Of a stretch of 64,000 bases of DNA, positions 9,167 through 17,872 are shown piece after piece. The translations under genes were made by a program, and so were the position numbers. This DNA is from JAPUME01 sp027294185 (lineage in GTDB: Bacteria; Acidobacteriota; Terriglobia; UBA7540; JAPUME01), in assembly GCA_963555835.3 (NCBI GenBank), contig CAUVWZ020000002.1, forward strand, positions 2,232,001 through 2,296,000, read 5' to 3'. Under the pieces are notes generated by a model. It ran no database searches, was not told the origin of the DNA, and saw nothing but the letters and a program-made list of their open reading frames with translations. Positions within the stretch are counted from its first letter, which is position 1, and each line of letters starts with the position of its first letter.

Positions 9167-10900
9167 TCACCTCGCCTCGGGGAGAAAAGGCACCAACACC
9201 CATACCGGTCCTTCCTCCGCGAGAGCCGTCACTCTCCCGAATCTCTCCCGAACCGACCTGGGACGAAGCGCAGACACCCCGCCCAGCGCGTCCCAGAGTT
9301 TTTCGATCATGGTCTTACGAGTTGTGACGTGCACCAGCCTCACGCGCTCCGCCTCGGGAATGTCAGCCAGTTGTTTGGCCCAACGCAGGGCCACATCCAT
9401 GCCGCCGAGCTCATCCACCAGGCCCAGCCGGGCGGCTCGCTCGCCGGTCCAGACGCGCCCCTGGGCGATTTTTTCCACCTCCTCCAGACTCAGCTTCCGC
9501 CCCTTGGAGACTCCCGCTTTGAAGGCGTCGTAATACTCCTGCATGATTCTCCTGACCACGACTCGCTGGCGGCGCGTGTAGTTTTGAAACGCCCACTCGA
9601 TCGTGGCGTTTTCCGTGAGGGCCACATAGTCCTTGCTCATGCCCAGCTTGTCATAAAGGCCCTTTAGGTTGAGCTTGCCGGTGATGACCCCGATCGAACC
9701 CGTTACAGTTCCCGGCTGCGCCACGATGCGGTCCGCGCCCATTGCGATCCAGTAGCCCCCCGAGGCGGCCACGTCGGACATGGAAACGATCACGGGCATT
9801 TCCTTCTGGGTAAGCTCCACCTCACGGCGAATAATCTCGGAGGCCACCGCGGAGCCGCCGGGGCTGTCCACCCGCAGAATGGCGGCCTTGAAAGACTCAT
9901 CCTCGCGGACCCACTTGAGCTGCTCCGACAGGGTGGAAGAGCCGAGCACCGTACCGAGCACCGGATCTTCGGAACTTTCCCCCGTCATAATGGTTCCCGA
10001 AGCGTAGAGGACGGCGATTTTCGAATCACCCTCGGCATCGGTTCGTGCCAGGTAGCGTCCTACGCTGGCGCGGTTTTCGCTTCCCTGGTTCAGTTCTTTT
10101 ATCTTCTCGTCGAACTGGTCCCGGTAAGCGACCTCGTCAACCAGGCCGGCCTCGAGTGCTTCCCGGGAAGTGTAGGGAGCCTGCTCCACCAGGCTTGCCA
10201 CCCTGGAAACTTCCAATTCCCGGCCCTCTGCGATTCCCTGCAGAAATTCTCCATACCAATCCCGAAGCAGAGCTTCGACGGATTCACGATGCTCCTTTGT
10301 GTAGCCCTTTTCGGTAAGGAGATTGGAAGCGCTCTTGTAGTCGCCCGCGTGATAAAGGTCAGCCTCGATGCCCAGCTTGTCCAGGGTCCCGCGCAGGAAG
10401 GTGGATTCCGCCATCATGCCGCGGATGCCAAGAATCGATTGGGGGACGAGGGTAACCGACCCGCAGGCGCTGGCCAGGTAGTAGCTGCGGTTCGTTGCGG
10501 ACTCAAGGAAGACAGCGCTGAATTTTCCTGACTGGTTGAACTCGCGAATCTTCCCGCGAAGCTCCTGGAGCTTGGCCATGTTCATCCCGCCGCCGCCGAC
10601 GCGCAGGACCAGGCCGTTGATACGGCTGTCGCGGGCGGCACGGTCAATCGCTTCCAGAAAATCGCTCATGACCTTCACCCGCCCCCGGGTTACTTCCTCC
10701 CAGAAGCCACGCGGCGCTTCCTCGGCGACACTACCCCGCACATCGACCACCAGCACCGTATCGGTCCGAATGCGATTGCGGAAATTCATCACCCCGATTA
10801 CGACGATCTCGATTACGATCACGGCCAGAAGACCCAAAACCATCTGAAGGGCCATCACTTTGTAAATGGTTCTGACCAGGCTTTTCCTTCGGCGAGCCAT
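9167..10900 (-). CDS. sppA: Signal peptide peptidase SppA (67-kDa type)
   Basis: Membrane-anchored serine protease that degrades cleaved signal peptides. 577 residues from the chosen start, with one N-terminal membrane helix (about 17-38) and two tandem SppA/Clp-fold halves. The general base Lys lies in HAGDYKSASN (about K189) and the nucleophile Ser in DVAASGGYW (about S380), the Ser/Lys dyad of the long form. The start is the ATG at 10900 because GGAGGAA lies just upstream; the frame is open 13 codons further but without family support. The gene heads an apparent operon with pncB and pncA. Confidence 0.93.
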   Translation of the reverse strand: MARRRKSLVRTIYKVMALQMVLGLLAVIVIEIVVIGVMNFRNRIRTDTVLVVDVRGSVAEEAPRGFWEEVTRGRVKVMSDFLEAIDRAARDSRINGLVLRVGGGGMNMAKLQELRGKIREFNQSGKFSAVFLESATNRSYYLASACGSVTLVPQSILGIRGMMAESTFLRGTLDKLGIEADLYHAGDYKSASNLLTEKGYTKEHRESVEALLRDWYGEFLQGIAEGRELEVSRVASLVEQAPYTSREALEAGLVDEVAYRDQFDEKIKELNQGSENRASVGRYLARTDAEGDSKIAVLYASGTIMTGESSEDPVLGTVLGSSTLSEQLKWVREDESFKAAILRVDSPGGSAVASEIIRREVELTQKEMPVIVSMSDVAASGGYWIAMGADRIVAQPGTVTGSIGVITGKLNLKGLYDKLGMSKDYVALTENATIEWAFQNYTRRQRVVVRRIMQEYYDAFKAGVSKGRKLSLEEVEKIAQGRVWTGERAARLGLVDELGGMDVALRWAKQLADIPEAERVRLVHVTTRKTMIEKLWDALGGVSALRPRSVRERFGRVTALAEEGPVWVLVPFLPEAR

Positions 10901-11056
10901 AAATTCCTCCTTACCTCCAAGCCACAGAAAGCAAGCCACTTCCTTAGTACAGCGTCAGGCTTCGAGGACCTTCCAAAAGCACTATATCGGAGCCTTGCCA
11001 CCAGCGCAATCTCCACCGCCCTGCACGGCCAATGACGCCCTCTCCCAACGGCCGGG

Positions 11057-11088
11057 TATCGCAGAACCCGTAGTCCGGTTCTGCGATA
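11057..11088. repeat. 12-bp perfect inverted repeat in the sppA-eno divergent spacer
   Basis: The arms TATCGCAGAACC (11057-11068) and GGTTCTGCGATA (11077-11088) are exact complements around an 8-base loop. They lie in the 435-base non-coding region between divergent sppA and eno. No T-run follows on either strand, so an intrinsic terminator is unlikely. A mobile palindromic repeat or an operator are both possible. Confidence 0.8.
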
Positions 11089-11116
11089 TTCGTAGGGTCA
11101 CAAACCCGAAAGACGC

Positions 11117-11148
11117 GGAACCTGTCCCGGTATGCCGGGACAGGTTCC
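11117..11148. repeat. 14-bp perfect inverted repeat, GC-rich hairpin
   Basis: The arms GGAACCTGTCCCGG (11117-11130) and CCGGGACAGGTTCC (11135-11148) pair perfectly around the loop TATG. Part of the arm (GCCGGGACAGGT) recurs in the repeats after eno at about 12684-12696, which suggests a dispersed element rather than a site specific to this promoter region. Confidence 0.85.
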
Positions 11149-11180
11149 ACGCTACCTTCCCGAAGATCCACGGTCGAGGC

Positions 11181-11216
11181 GAGATGCTTCGCCCGCCGCG
11201 GCGGGCTCAGCATGAC
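11181..11216. repeat. Copy of a dispersed palindromic repeat (GATGCTTCG...CAGCATGACA)
   Basis: Runs from GAGATGCTTCG through a CCCGCCGCGGCGGG palindrome to CTCAGCATGACA. The same element, with one-base differences, occurs at 25040-25076 and in inverted orientation at 24987-25013. It lies in the eno upstream region. Confidence 0.8.
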
Positions 11217-11335
11217 ACGCCCTCGAGACAATGTGTCGCCTATAGGAGTTACACGCCACTGGTCGAGAACCTCAAGCTGGGTTAGAATCCCTATTCCTGT
11301 TAGTTTACCGTTTTCATTCCAGCGGGAGAACTTCA

Positions 11336-12619
11336 ATGGCGGAAATCGATCTTATTGTAGGGCGAGAAATCCTCGATTCACGTGGGAACCCCACCGTCGA
11401 GGCGGACGTTCACCTGCGGGATGGGAGCCTGGGACGCGCCGCTGTCCCTTCCGGCGCATCTACCGGCGAGCACGAGGCGCTTGAGCTGCGCGACGACGAC
11501 AAGAACCGCTACCAGGGAAAGGGTGTCCGTCGAGCGGTGGAGAACATTCACCTGATTTCCCAGGAATTGGCCGGCACCGAAGCCGCCGACCAGGCCGAGG
11601 TGGACTGGAAGATGATCCAGCTCGACGGCACAGAAAACAAGGGCCGGCTGGGAGCGAATGCCATCCTGGCCGTCTCCATGGCCACGGCCCGCGCAGCGGC
11701 TCGTTCTCTCCACCTGCCCCTCTATCGCTACCTGGGAGGGCTGTCGGCGCGTCTGCTGCCCCTGCCGATGATGAACATCCTGAACGGGGGCGTGCATGCC
11801 GACAACAACGTCGATTTCCAGGAGTTCATGATCGTTCCCCACGGCGCTGAACGATTCTCAGAAGCTCTGCGCATGGGGGTCGAGGTCTTCCATCACCTGA
11901 AAGCTGTGCTTCGCAAAAAAGGCTACGACACCGCCGTCGGAGACGAAGGCGGCTTCGCTCCCCGGCTCACCTCGAACCAGGAAGCGGTGGAGCTGATTCT
12001 CGAGGCCATCGAAAAGGCCGGCTACGCTCCGGGAACGCAGATCTCCCTGGCCCTTGACCCGGCCACGAGCGAAATGTACAAAGACGGCAGCTACGTCTTT
12101 TTCAAATCCGACAAGTCGAAGAAGAGCTCGGAAGAGATGGTCCGCTTCTGGGCCGATTGGATCGGAACCTACCCCATCGTCTCCATCGAGGACGGACTGG
12201 CCGAGGACGACTGGGAAGGCTGGAAACTGATGACGCGGGAGCTCGGAGACAAGGTTCAGCTCGTGGGGGACGATCTGTTCGTCACCAACACCGAAAGGCT
12301 CGGGCGCGGGATCGAAGAAAACGTCGCCAACTCCATCCTGATCAAGCTGAATCAGATCGGCACGGTCACAGAAACCGTGGCCGCCATCGAGCTGGGCCGC
12401 CGCAACGGGTTCGTATCCGTCGTCTCCCATCGCTCCGGTGAGACCGAGGATGCCTTTATTGCCGACTTCGCCGTGGGGCTCCACACCGGGCAGATCAAGA
12501 CCGGCTCGGCCAGCCGTACCGACCGCATTGCCAAGTACAACCAGCTTCTCCGCATCGAAGAACAACTGGGCAATTCTGCGGAATTCCTGGGCCGCGCCGC
12601 GCTGAGGTGTGCTGAATAG
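11336..12619 (+). CDS. eno: Enolase (phosphopyruvate hydratase)
   Basis: Glycolytic enzyme converting 2-phosphoglycerate to phosphoenolpyruvate. 427 residues, full length. It starts with AEIDLIVGREILDSRGNPTVE and has the loop PSGASTGEHEALELRD, the Mg ligands in SLALDPATSEMY, SIEDGLAEDDW and LVGDDLFVTN, and the C-terminal signature ILIKLNQIGTVTETVAAIEL followed by VVSHRSGETEDAFIADFAVG. The ATG at 11336 gives the family N-terminus. The next gene, phosphoglycerate mutase, makes its substrate. Confidence 0.98.
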   Translation: MAEIDLIVGREILDSRGNPTVEADVHLRDGSLGRAAVPSGASTGEHEALELRDDDKNRYQGKGVRRAVENIHLISQELAGTEAADQAEVDWKMIQLDGTENKGRLGANAILAVSMATARAAARSLHLPLYRYLGGLSARLLPLPMMNILNGGVHADNNVDFQEFMIVPHGAERFSEALRMGVEVFHHLKAVLRKKGYDTAVGDEGGFAPRLTSNQEAVELILEAIEKAGYAPGTQISLALDPATSEMYKDGSYVFFKSDKSKKSSEEMVRFWADWIGTYPIVSIEDGLAEDDWEGWKLMTRELGDKVQLVGDDLFVTNTERLGRGIEENVANSILIKLNQIGTVTETVAAIELGRRNGFVSVVSHRSGETEDAFIADFAVGLHTGQIKTGSASRTDRIAKYNQLLRIEEQLGNSAEFLGRAALRCAE

Positions 12620-12636
12620 AACCTATTCCCCTCGCA

Positions 12637-12702
12637 GCGCAGACCAGAGAAGGTCCACGGCCTGCCGGGATAGGTCCACGGCGTGCCGGGACAGGTCTGC
12701 GC
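12637..12702. repeat. Tandem 21-bp repeat flanked by an inverted repeat, eno-gpmI spacer
   Basis: Two 21-base units beginning AGGTCCACGG (12651-12671 and 12672-12692) differ at two positions, and a partial third begins at 12693. The block is bounded by the inverted pair GCGCAGACC (12637-12645) and GGTCTGCGC (12694-12702). There is no T-tract after it, so it is not an obvious terminator. Confidence 0.75.
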
Positions 12703-12833
12703 CATTGCGGCTGACACATGCTTCCGCAAATTTTGAATCCGGGGTACAATGACCGCCCGAACACGGACGCTGCTCATTATCTTCATACCTCGAAGCCGAA
12801 AATCGGCAAATTTAGAACTTAACCGAGCTGCCA

Positions 12834-14375
12834 TTGAAATCCCCCAAGCCTGTTCTTCTCATCATCCTCGACGGTTGGGGTTACAACCCCTCACCCGAAT
12901 CGAACGCCATCGCCCAGGCGCGCACGCCGACCTGGGACCGCCTGCTGAAGGATTACCCGAACACCCTGGTCCACACCTCGGGTAAACGCGTCGGCCTGCC
13001 GGGAGGACTGATGGGCAACTCGGAGGTGGGCCACCTGAATATCGGCGCCGGGCGCGTCGTTCACCAGCAGATCACTCGCATCGACAAGTCGATCCGCGAC
13101 GGTGAATTTTTTCGCCTTCCGCTCCTGCTCGACCTCATGAAGCACGGCCGCGAATCGCGTCTCCATCTGATTGGATTGCTGAGCGACGGCGGAGTTCATT
13201 CGCACCTACGCCATCTTTACGCTCTGCTGCGGATGGCCAGGGAAAACCAGGTGGAAGAGGTCTTCATTCACGCCCTGATGGATGGCCGCGACACGCCGCC
13301 CACCCGCGGCGTCGAATACCTGGCCGAGTTGCAGCAAAAAATCGACGAGTACGGCGTGGGCAAGGTGGCCACCGTCTCGGGCCGCTACTACGCCATGGAC
13401 CGCGACCATCGCTGGAATCGCACCCAAAAGGCTTACGACGCGCTGGCGCTGGGTGAGGGCATCCGGGCAAAAGATCCTCAGGAGGCCCTTCGCGCCTCCT
13501 ACGGGCAGGAGGCGACCGACGAATTCGTCCTTCCCGTTGTCATCGACGGACCAACAGGTGAGCCTGCGGGGACCATCCGGGAAGGTGACGCGGTCATGTT
13601 TTTCAACTTCCGAGCCGACCGCGCCCGGCAGTTGACGCGCGCCCTGAACCAGGCAGACTTCGACGGCTTCCCGCGACGTGAGTTTCCGGCCGATCTGTTT
13701 TACGTCTGCATGAGACAATACGACAATACGTTCACGCTCCCCTACGTCTTCGCTCCCCGGGAGATGGGCCACATTCTGGCCAACGTCTTTACAGAGATGA
13801 AAATCAAGAATCTCCGTGTCGCGGAGACGGAAAAATACGCCCACGTCACCTACTTCTTCAACGGAGGAGTCGAGAAAGCCTACCCGGGGGAGGACCGCAT
13901 CCTGGTTCCCTCTCCCAAGGTGGCCACCTACGACCTGAAGCCTGAGATGAGCGCGCAGGGCATTACCGAAACGGTAGTGAAATTCGTGGAGGAGGGCAGC
14001 CGGGACGCTATCATTGTCAACTTCGCCAATGCGGATATGGTCGGCCACAGCGGCAAGCTGGAGGCTGCCGTAAAAGCGGTGGAAACCGTCGATGCCGGGC
14101 TTTCGGAAATCTATCGTGCCATCCGAGCAAAAGGAGGCGCGATGATGATTACCGCCGACCACGGCAATGCCGAGGTGATGACGAACCCTGAGACCGGCGG
14201 TCCCCACACGGCGCACACGACCAACCCGGTGCCGCTCGTCGTCGTCACCGACCCGCCATCCGCCGGCCTCCGTCCCGACGGGGCCCTCGGCGACATTGCT
14301 CCCACCTTCCTCGGGCTGGCGGGCCTCCCGCAGCCCTCTGAGATGAGCGGCCAGGACCTGATAGTCCTGCGATAA
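12834..14375 (+). CDS. gpmI: 2,3-bisphosphoglycerate-independent phosphoglycerate mutase
   Basis: Mn-dependent enzyme interconverting 3- and 2-phosphoglycerate. 513 residues, the standard length. Visible are the metal-binding N-terminus LLIILDGWGYN, the phosphoserine nucleophile in LPGGLMGNSEVGHLNIG (about Ser63), the substrate region ALMDGRDTPPTRGVEYL, MFFNFRADRARQ and the C-terminal metal sites MITADHGNAE and TAHTTNPVPLV. The start is the TTG at 12834, which gives the family N-terminus KPVLLIILDG; no ATG is suitably placed. The gene follows eno by about 214 bases. Confidence 0.96.
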   Translation: MKSPKPVLLIILDGWGYNPSPESNAIAQARTPTWDRLLKDYPNTLVHTSGKRVGLPGGLMGNSEVGHLNIGAGRVVHQQITRIDKSIRDGEFFRLPLLLDLMKHGRESRLHLIGLLSDGGVHSHLRHLYALLRMARENQVEEVFIHALMDGRDTPPTRGVEYLAELQQKIDEYGVGKVATVSGRYYAMDRDHRWNRTQKAYDALALGEGIRAKDPQEALRASYGQEATDEFVLPVVIDGPTGEPAGTIREGDAVMFFNFRADRARQLTRALNQADFDGFPRREFPADLFYVCMRQYDNTFTLPYVFAPREMGHILANVFTEMKIKNLRVAETEKYAHVTYFFNGGVEKAYPGEDRILVPSPKVATYDLKPEMSAQGITETVVKFVEEGSRDAIIVNFANADMVGHSGKLEAAVKAVETVDAGLSEIYRAIRAKGGAMMITADHGNAEVMTNPETGGPHTAHTTNPVPLVVVTDPPSAGLRPDGALGDIAPTFLGLAGLPQPSEMSGQDLIVLR

Positions 14376-14426
14376 ACCCCGTCCTGCGGCCCCCCTCCGA
14401 GCCACCCACGCCACTATAGACTGATT

Positions 14427-14455
14427 TTGACAGGGCTAAGTGTGTGTGTGATAAT
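14427..14455 (+). promoter_or_regulatory. Sigma-70-type promoter for the TPR gene at 14487
   Basis: A perfect -35 TTGACA (14427-14432) and a -10 GATAAT (14450-14455) are separated by exactly 17 bases. Transcription would start near 14462, about 25 bases before the ATG. Confidence 0.7.
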
Positions 14456-14486
14456 GGTTTGAAATCTGAGGCAGGGTGAAAACCTA

Positions 14487-16547
14487 ATGAATTTAACAGG
14501 TGCCATGCGGAGTGGAGTCGGCGTCCTAATCCTGCTGGGGAGCAGTGTCGCGTGGGCCCAGACGCCCCTCCCCGTCCCCGGCGAGCCTGCAGAGTTCCAG
14601 CCGGCCCCGCGGGTCGACCGTGCCCGTTCCTATTACCACTACATGCTGGGCCGTCGATATAGGGAGCTGGCGCGTGCCCACAACCGCATGGGTATGATCG
14701 AACGGTCGATCTCGGAGTACCGGCAGGCAATAGAAGCCGACCCGGAATCGCTGTTTCTTCGAACCGAGCTGGCGGAACTCTATGCGAGTGTCGCCCGCTC
14801 GGAAGATGCCGTGAGGGAGTGCGAACAGGTCCTGGAAGTAGACCCCGAAAACGTCGACGCCCATCGGCTGCTCGGGAACATTTACCTTCGCGCCGTCGGG
14901 AACCGCGGTTCAAGTCGCTCCTCGCAGGGGAATATCCGCAAAGCGATCCCCCACTTTGAAATCGTCCTCCGAAATATGCCCGATGATTCGGACTCACTCT
15001 TCACCCTGGCACGCCTTTACCGGATGAATAACCAGATCGAGAAGGCGGAAGAAGCCTTCAAGAAGATGCTGGCAACCCGGCCTCGTTCCCGGCGCGGGCT
15101 CAGCGGTCTGGCCCAGCTCTATTCCGACCGCGGAGATTATGAGCAGGTCATCGAGCTTTTGGATAAGACCCCCCAGGAAGACCTGTCCAATCAACTCCAG
15201 ACCGCGCTGGCCTTTGCCTATCACCAGACCGGGAAGCTGGAAGAGGCCTCGCGCCACTACGCAAGCGCCCTGGAGCGGGAACCTGACAATCAGCAGGTTC
15301 GCCAGATCTACGCCCGGGTTCTGGTGGCCCTGCAGGATTTCAAGCGTGCGAAACCGGAACTGGAAAGGTTGCTGGAAGACGGCGATGAAAATGGAGAAGC
15401 TTACCGATTGCTGTCGGAAGTCCTTCGCCGGGAAGGCAACTTTCAAGAGGCGGAAGACGCCATCGAACGTGCCCGTGAGGCTCAGCCGGAAAATATCGAG
15501 ATCCTTTACAGCGCCGTTAATCTGATGGGGACGTTGGGGCGCGAGGAAGAAGCCATCACTCTGATCGCCGAGTTTCTGGAATCCACGAAAAAGGATTCCG
15601 GGAATTACACGATCGGCGAGGCAGCGAACCGTGCTGTTTTCCTCGAGAGACTGGGCCTCTCCTACCGGACGTTGGAAAAATTCGACTCGGCTCTTGATGC
15701 TTTCGACGAGCTCCGCGCGCTCGGCCCGACCCAGGGTCCCAGGGCCGAAACTCTCATTTCCGAAACCCACCGAATCTCGGGTAACCTCAAGAAGGCCTTG
15801 AAAGTCGCCTCCGAGGCTGTCAAGAAATATCCCGATAGCCGGCAGCTCCGGTTGCTGCAGGCGTCGCTGCTGGGTCTCGACGGAAAGATCGAAGAAGCCA
15901 TCGCCCAACTGAACGAGCTCCGTTCCGACAACGGAGATGACCGGGAATTATTACTGGCCATCGGGCAGGTCTACTTCCAGGCCCGGGAGCTTGCAGCCGC
16001 AGCGGAATGGACACGCCAGGCCGTGGCTCTATCGGAAGGCAAGCCGGACAGCGAGTACGGGTTGTTCCTGTTGGGCTCCATTTATGAGAGGCAAAAGAAG
16101 TTCGATTTGGCGGAGAAACAGTTCAAACGGGTTCTGGAGATGAATCCATTCAACGCCGGCGCGTCGAATTATCTCGGCTACATGCTTGCTGACCGAGGTA
16201 TCCGCCTGGAGGAGTCCGTCCGTTACATCCAAAAGGCGCTACAAATGGAGCCGAAGAACGGGGCCTACCTTGATTCTCTGGGTTGGGCCTATTTCAAGAT
16301 GAGCAAATATAATCTGGCGGAAATTCACCTGGAAGAAGCCGCCCGACGGATAACCCACGACCCCACCATCCACGAGCACCTGGGGTATCTCTACTACAGC
16401 ACCGGACGCACCAAGCAGGCACGGGATGCCTGGAAGCGGGCCCTCGAAACCTGGCCCGAGGCGCAAGGCGGGGAATTCGACTCTGTCCACGCCCGGGAGC
16501 TCCGGGAACGGCTCGAGAGCCTGAAAAAGGCCTCCGGAAGTCGCTGA
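14487..16547 (+). CDS. Exported TPR-repeat protein
   Basis: 686 residues. An N-terminal signal peptide (hydrophobic core GVGVLILLGSSVAW, likely cleavage after AWA) is followed by TPR repeats over almost the whole length, seen in the recurring A/L-x-Y-x-x-G/A-x-x-EEA and LE-x-(N/D)P-x-N patterns (for example AIEADPESLFLRTELAELYA, and RVLEMNPFNAGASNYLGYML near the end). It resembles the large periplasmic or lipoprotein TPR proteins common in Acidobacteria. It is probably a protein-interaction scaffold; no enzymatic domain was seen. Its promoter separates it from gpmI. ispE follows 10 bases later and may be cotranscribed. Confidence 0.85.
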   Translation: MNLTGAMRSGVGVLILLGSSVAWAQTPLPVPGEPAEFQPAPRVDRARSYYHYMLGRRYRELARAHNRMGMIERSISEYRQAIEADPESLFLRTELAELYASVARSEDAVRECEQVLEVDPENVDAHRLLGNIYLRAVGNRGSSRSSQGNIRKAIPHFEIVLRNMPDDSDSLFTLARLYRMNNQIEKAEEAFKKMLATRPRSRRGLSGLAQLYSDRGDYEQVIELLDKTPQEDLSNQLQTALAFAYHQTGKLEEASRHYASALEREPDNQQVRQIYARVLVALQDFKRAKPELERLLEDGDENGEAYRLLSEVLRREGNFQEAEDAIERAREAQPENIEILYSAVNLMGTLGREEEAITLIAEFLESTKKDSGNYTIGEAANRAVFLERLGLSYRTLEKFDSALDAFDELRALGPTQGPRAETLISETHRISGNLKKALKVASEAVKKYPDSRQLRLLQASLLGLDGKIEEAIAQLNELRSDNGDDRELLLAIGQVYFQARELAAAAEWTRQAVALSEGKPDSEYGLFLLGSIYERQKKFDLAEKQFKRVLEMNPFNAGASNYLGYMLADRGIRLEESVRYIQKALQMEPKNGAYLDSLGWAYFKMSKYNLAEIHLEEAARRITHDPTIHEHLGYLYYSTGRTKQARDAWKRALETWPEAQGGEFDSVHARELRERLESLKKASGSR

Positions 16548-16557
16548 CCCCGACCGG

Positions 16558-17517
16558 ATGTCCGCCCCCGCCTTCGGCGAATCAAGGATTCATTCGCGGG
16601 ACCTGTTCGGGAATCGGTTTCACACCTTGGACACTCCCCTCCGGTTGCGGGCATTTGCCAAAATCAATCTGGGCCTTAGCATTCTTGGCCGGCGGCCTGA
16701 TCATTACCATGAAATCCGGACGGTATTGCAGACGGTTCGCCTGCACGACCGTCTGGAAGTGAGTCTCAAGAAGCGGGATCGGTCGATCGAGGTCCTCTGT
16801 GACGCTCCCGACATCCCGGCGGGTCCCGGGAATCTGGTTTACCGGGCTGCTGAACTGTGGCGACGCGAGCGAGGTCTTAGGGCTGGAATCGAAATCCGGT
16901 TGAAGAAAAATATCCCGGCCGGCAGCGGGTTGGGTGGGGCTTCCAGTGACGCGGCGGCGACGCTCCTGGGCCTCGAAAAAATCACCGGGAACAAGCTGCC
17001 CGCGTCTCGGCGTCTTCGCTTGGCGGCTCAGTTGGGTTCCGACGTTCCCTTTTTTCTTTGGGGTGGGCGGGCGCTGGCGGCGGGCCGTGGAGAAGAGGTT
17101 TATCCTCTGGCCGACTTGCCGGTGCGCCGCTGCCTGATCGTTTTTCCGAACCGAGGGGTTTCGACCAAGGCTGCTTACCGATGGGCGAGTTTGAAGTTGA
17201 CAGGATTCCGCAAGCCCCCTACCATTAATTGTTTCGGAAAACTACCGCCATCCTCCCTGGAAAAGTGGAGTTCGGTTGAGAACGACTTCGAATCCGTCGT
17301 CCTCGAAAAGTGGCCGGAGTTGGCCCGCCTGAAGCGGCGGCTCCTGAAGGCCGGTGGGGATCCCGTTTCGCTAAGCGGTTCAGGATCGGCCGTTTACGCG
17401 ATCTTCAAGACCAGGCGTGATCTGGAAAAGGCCCTGTGCTCTGTGCCCCGCGGCTGGACAGCCTTTCGGACGGCAACCTTGCGGCGCACCTCTTACCAAA
17501 AAGCCCAGGTGGGATAG
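16558..17517 (+). CDS. ispE: 4-diphosphocytidyl-2-C-methyl-D-erythritol kinase
   Basis: GHMP-family kinase of the MEP isoprenoid pathway. 319 residues. Motif 1 is RAFAKINLGLSILGRRPDHYHE, the ATP-binding glycine-rich motif is PAGSGLGGASSDAAATLLG, and motif 3 is VSLSGSGSAVYAIF; all three are intact. The ATG at 16558 gives about 30 residues before the conserved core, longer than usual, so a later start (for example the TTG near 16627) is possible. It lies 10 bases after the TPR gene and upstream of tRNA-Gln. Confidence 0.93.
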   Translation: MSAPAFGESRIHSRDLFGNRFHTLDTPLRLRAFAKINLGLSILGRRPDHYHEIRTVLQTVRLHDRLEVSLKKRDRSIEVLCDAPDIPAGPGNLVYRAAELWRRERGLRAGIEIRLKKNIPAGSGLGGASSDAAATLLGLEKITGNKLPASRRLRLAAQLGSDVPFFLWGGRALAAGRGEEVYPLADLPVRRCLIVFPNRGVSTKAAYRWASLKLTGFRKPPTINCFGKLPPSSLEKWSSVENDFESVVLEKWPELARLKRRLLKAGGDPVSLSGSGSAVYAIFKTRRDLEKALCSVPRGWTAFRTATLRRTSYQKAQVG

Positions 17518-17590
17518 GAGGGGTGGGCCGGCTCCGCTCCTCGTTGCGGAAGGTTCCGGATGGTGGGGAGAGGATGACCCATCAACCTCC

Positions 17591-17664
17591 TGGGAGGTCG
17601 TCCAATGGTAGGACACATGCCTTTGGAGCATGGAATTCTGGTTCGAGCCCAGGCCTCCCAGCCA
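17591..17664 (+). tRNA. tRNA-Gln (anticodon TTG)
   Basis: The acceptor stem TGGGAGG pairs perfectly with CCTCCCA. The D arm contains AATGGTAGGAC, the anticodon stem CATGC/GCATG encloses the loop CTTTGGA with anticodon TTG, and the T arm contains GGTTCGAGCCC. The discriminator base is G and the CCA tail is encoded (17662-17664). All stems close. Confidence 0.93.
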
Positions 17665-17714
17665 AATCCCGGCAACGAGGGCCTCTGAGAAACGTGGATT
17701 GCGCGTAGCAGAGT

Positions 17715-17768
17715 GGCGGGGTAAACCCGCCCCTACCTGTGTTGTAGTAGCGGCGGCTTTATGCCGCC
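17715..17768. repeat. Two short GC hairpins between tRNA-Gln and prs
   Basis: GGCGGG (17715-17720) pairs with CCCGCC (17726-17731) across GTAAA, and GGCGGC (17752-17757) pairs with GCCGCC (17763-17768) across TTTAT. No T-run follows, so these look more like REP-type intergenic repeats than a terminator. The rest of the 208-base spacer holds nothing else recognisable. Confidence 0.6.
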
Positions 17769-17872
17769 ATTTGTGGAGTGGCGGGAAATAGCAGAGTAGA
17801 AACGGCAAGACTCTGAGCATCAAGTTGGGAAACGGCTCGGGTCCCGCCGATAGGGAATCGAGATAGGGCCCT

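Noticed and set aside
7678..9327. Long open frame on the plus strand (549 codons) over pncB and pncA
   Set aside because: It lies antisense to pncB and the end of pncA, both with clear family motifs. The translation has no domain pattern and is a by-product of GC-rich codon use.
13206..14414. 402-codon minus-strand frame opposite gpmI
   Set aside because: It is antisense to the conserved gpmI gene and shows no motif; treated as a GC-driven shadow.
17715..17768. Hairpins after tRNA-Gln as a terminator
   Set aside because: No T-run follows either stem; listed only as repeats.
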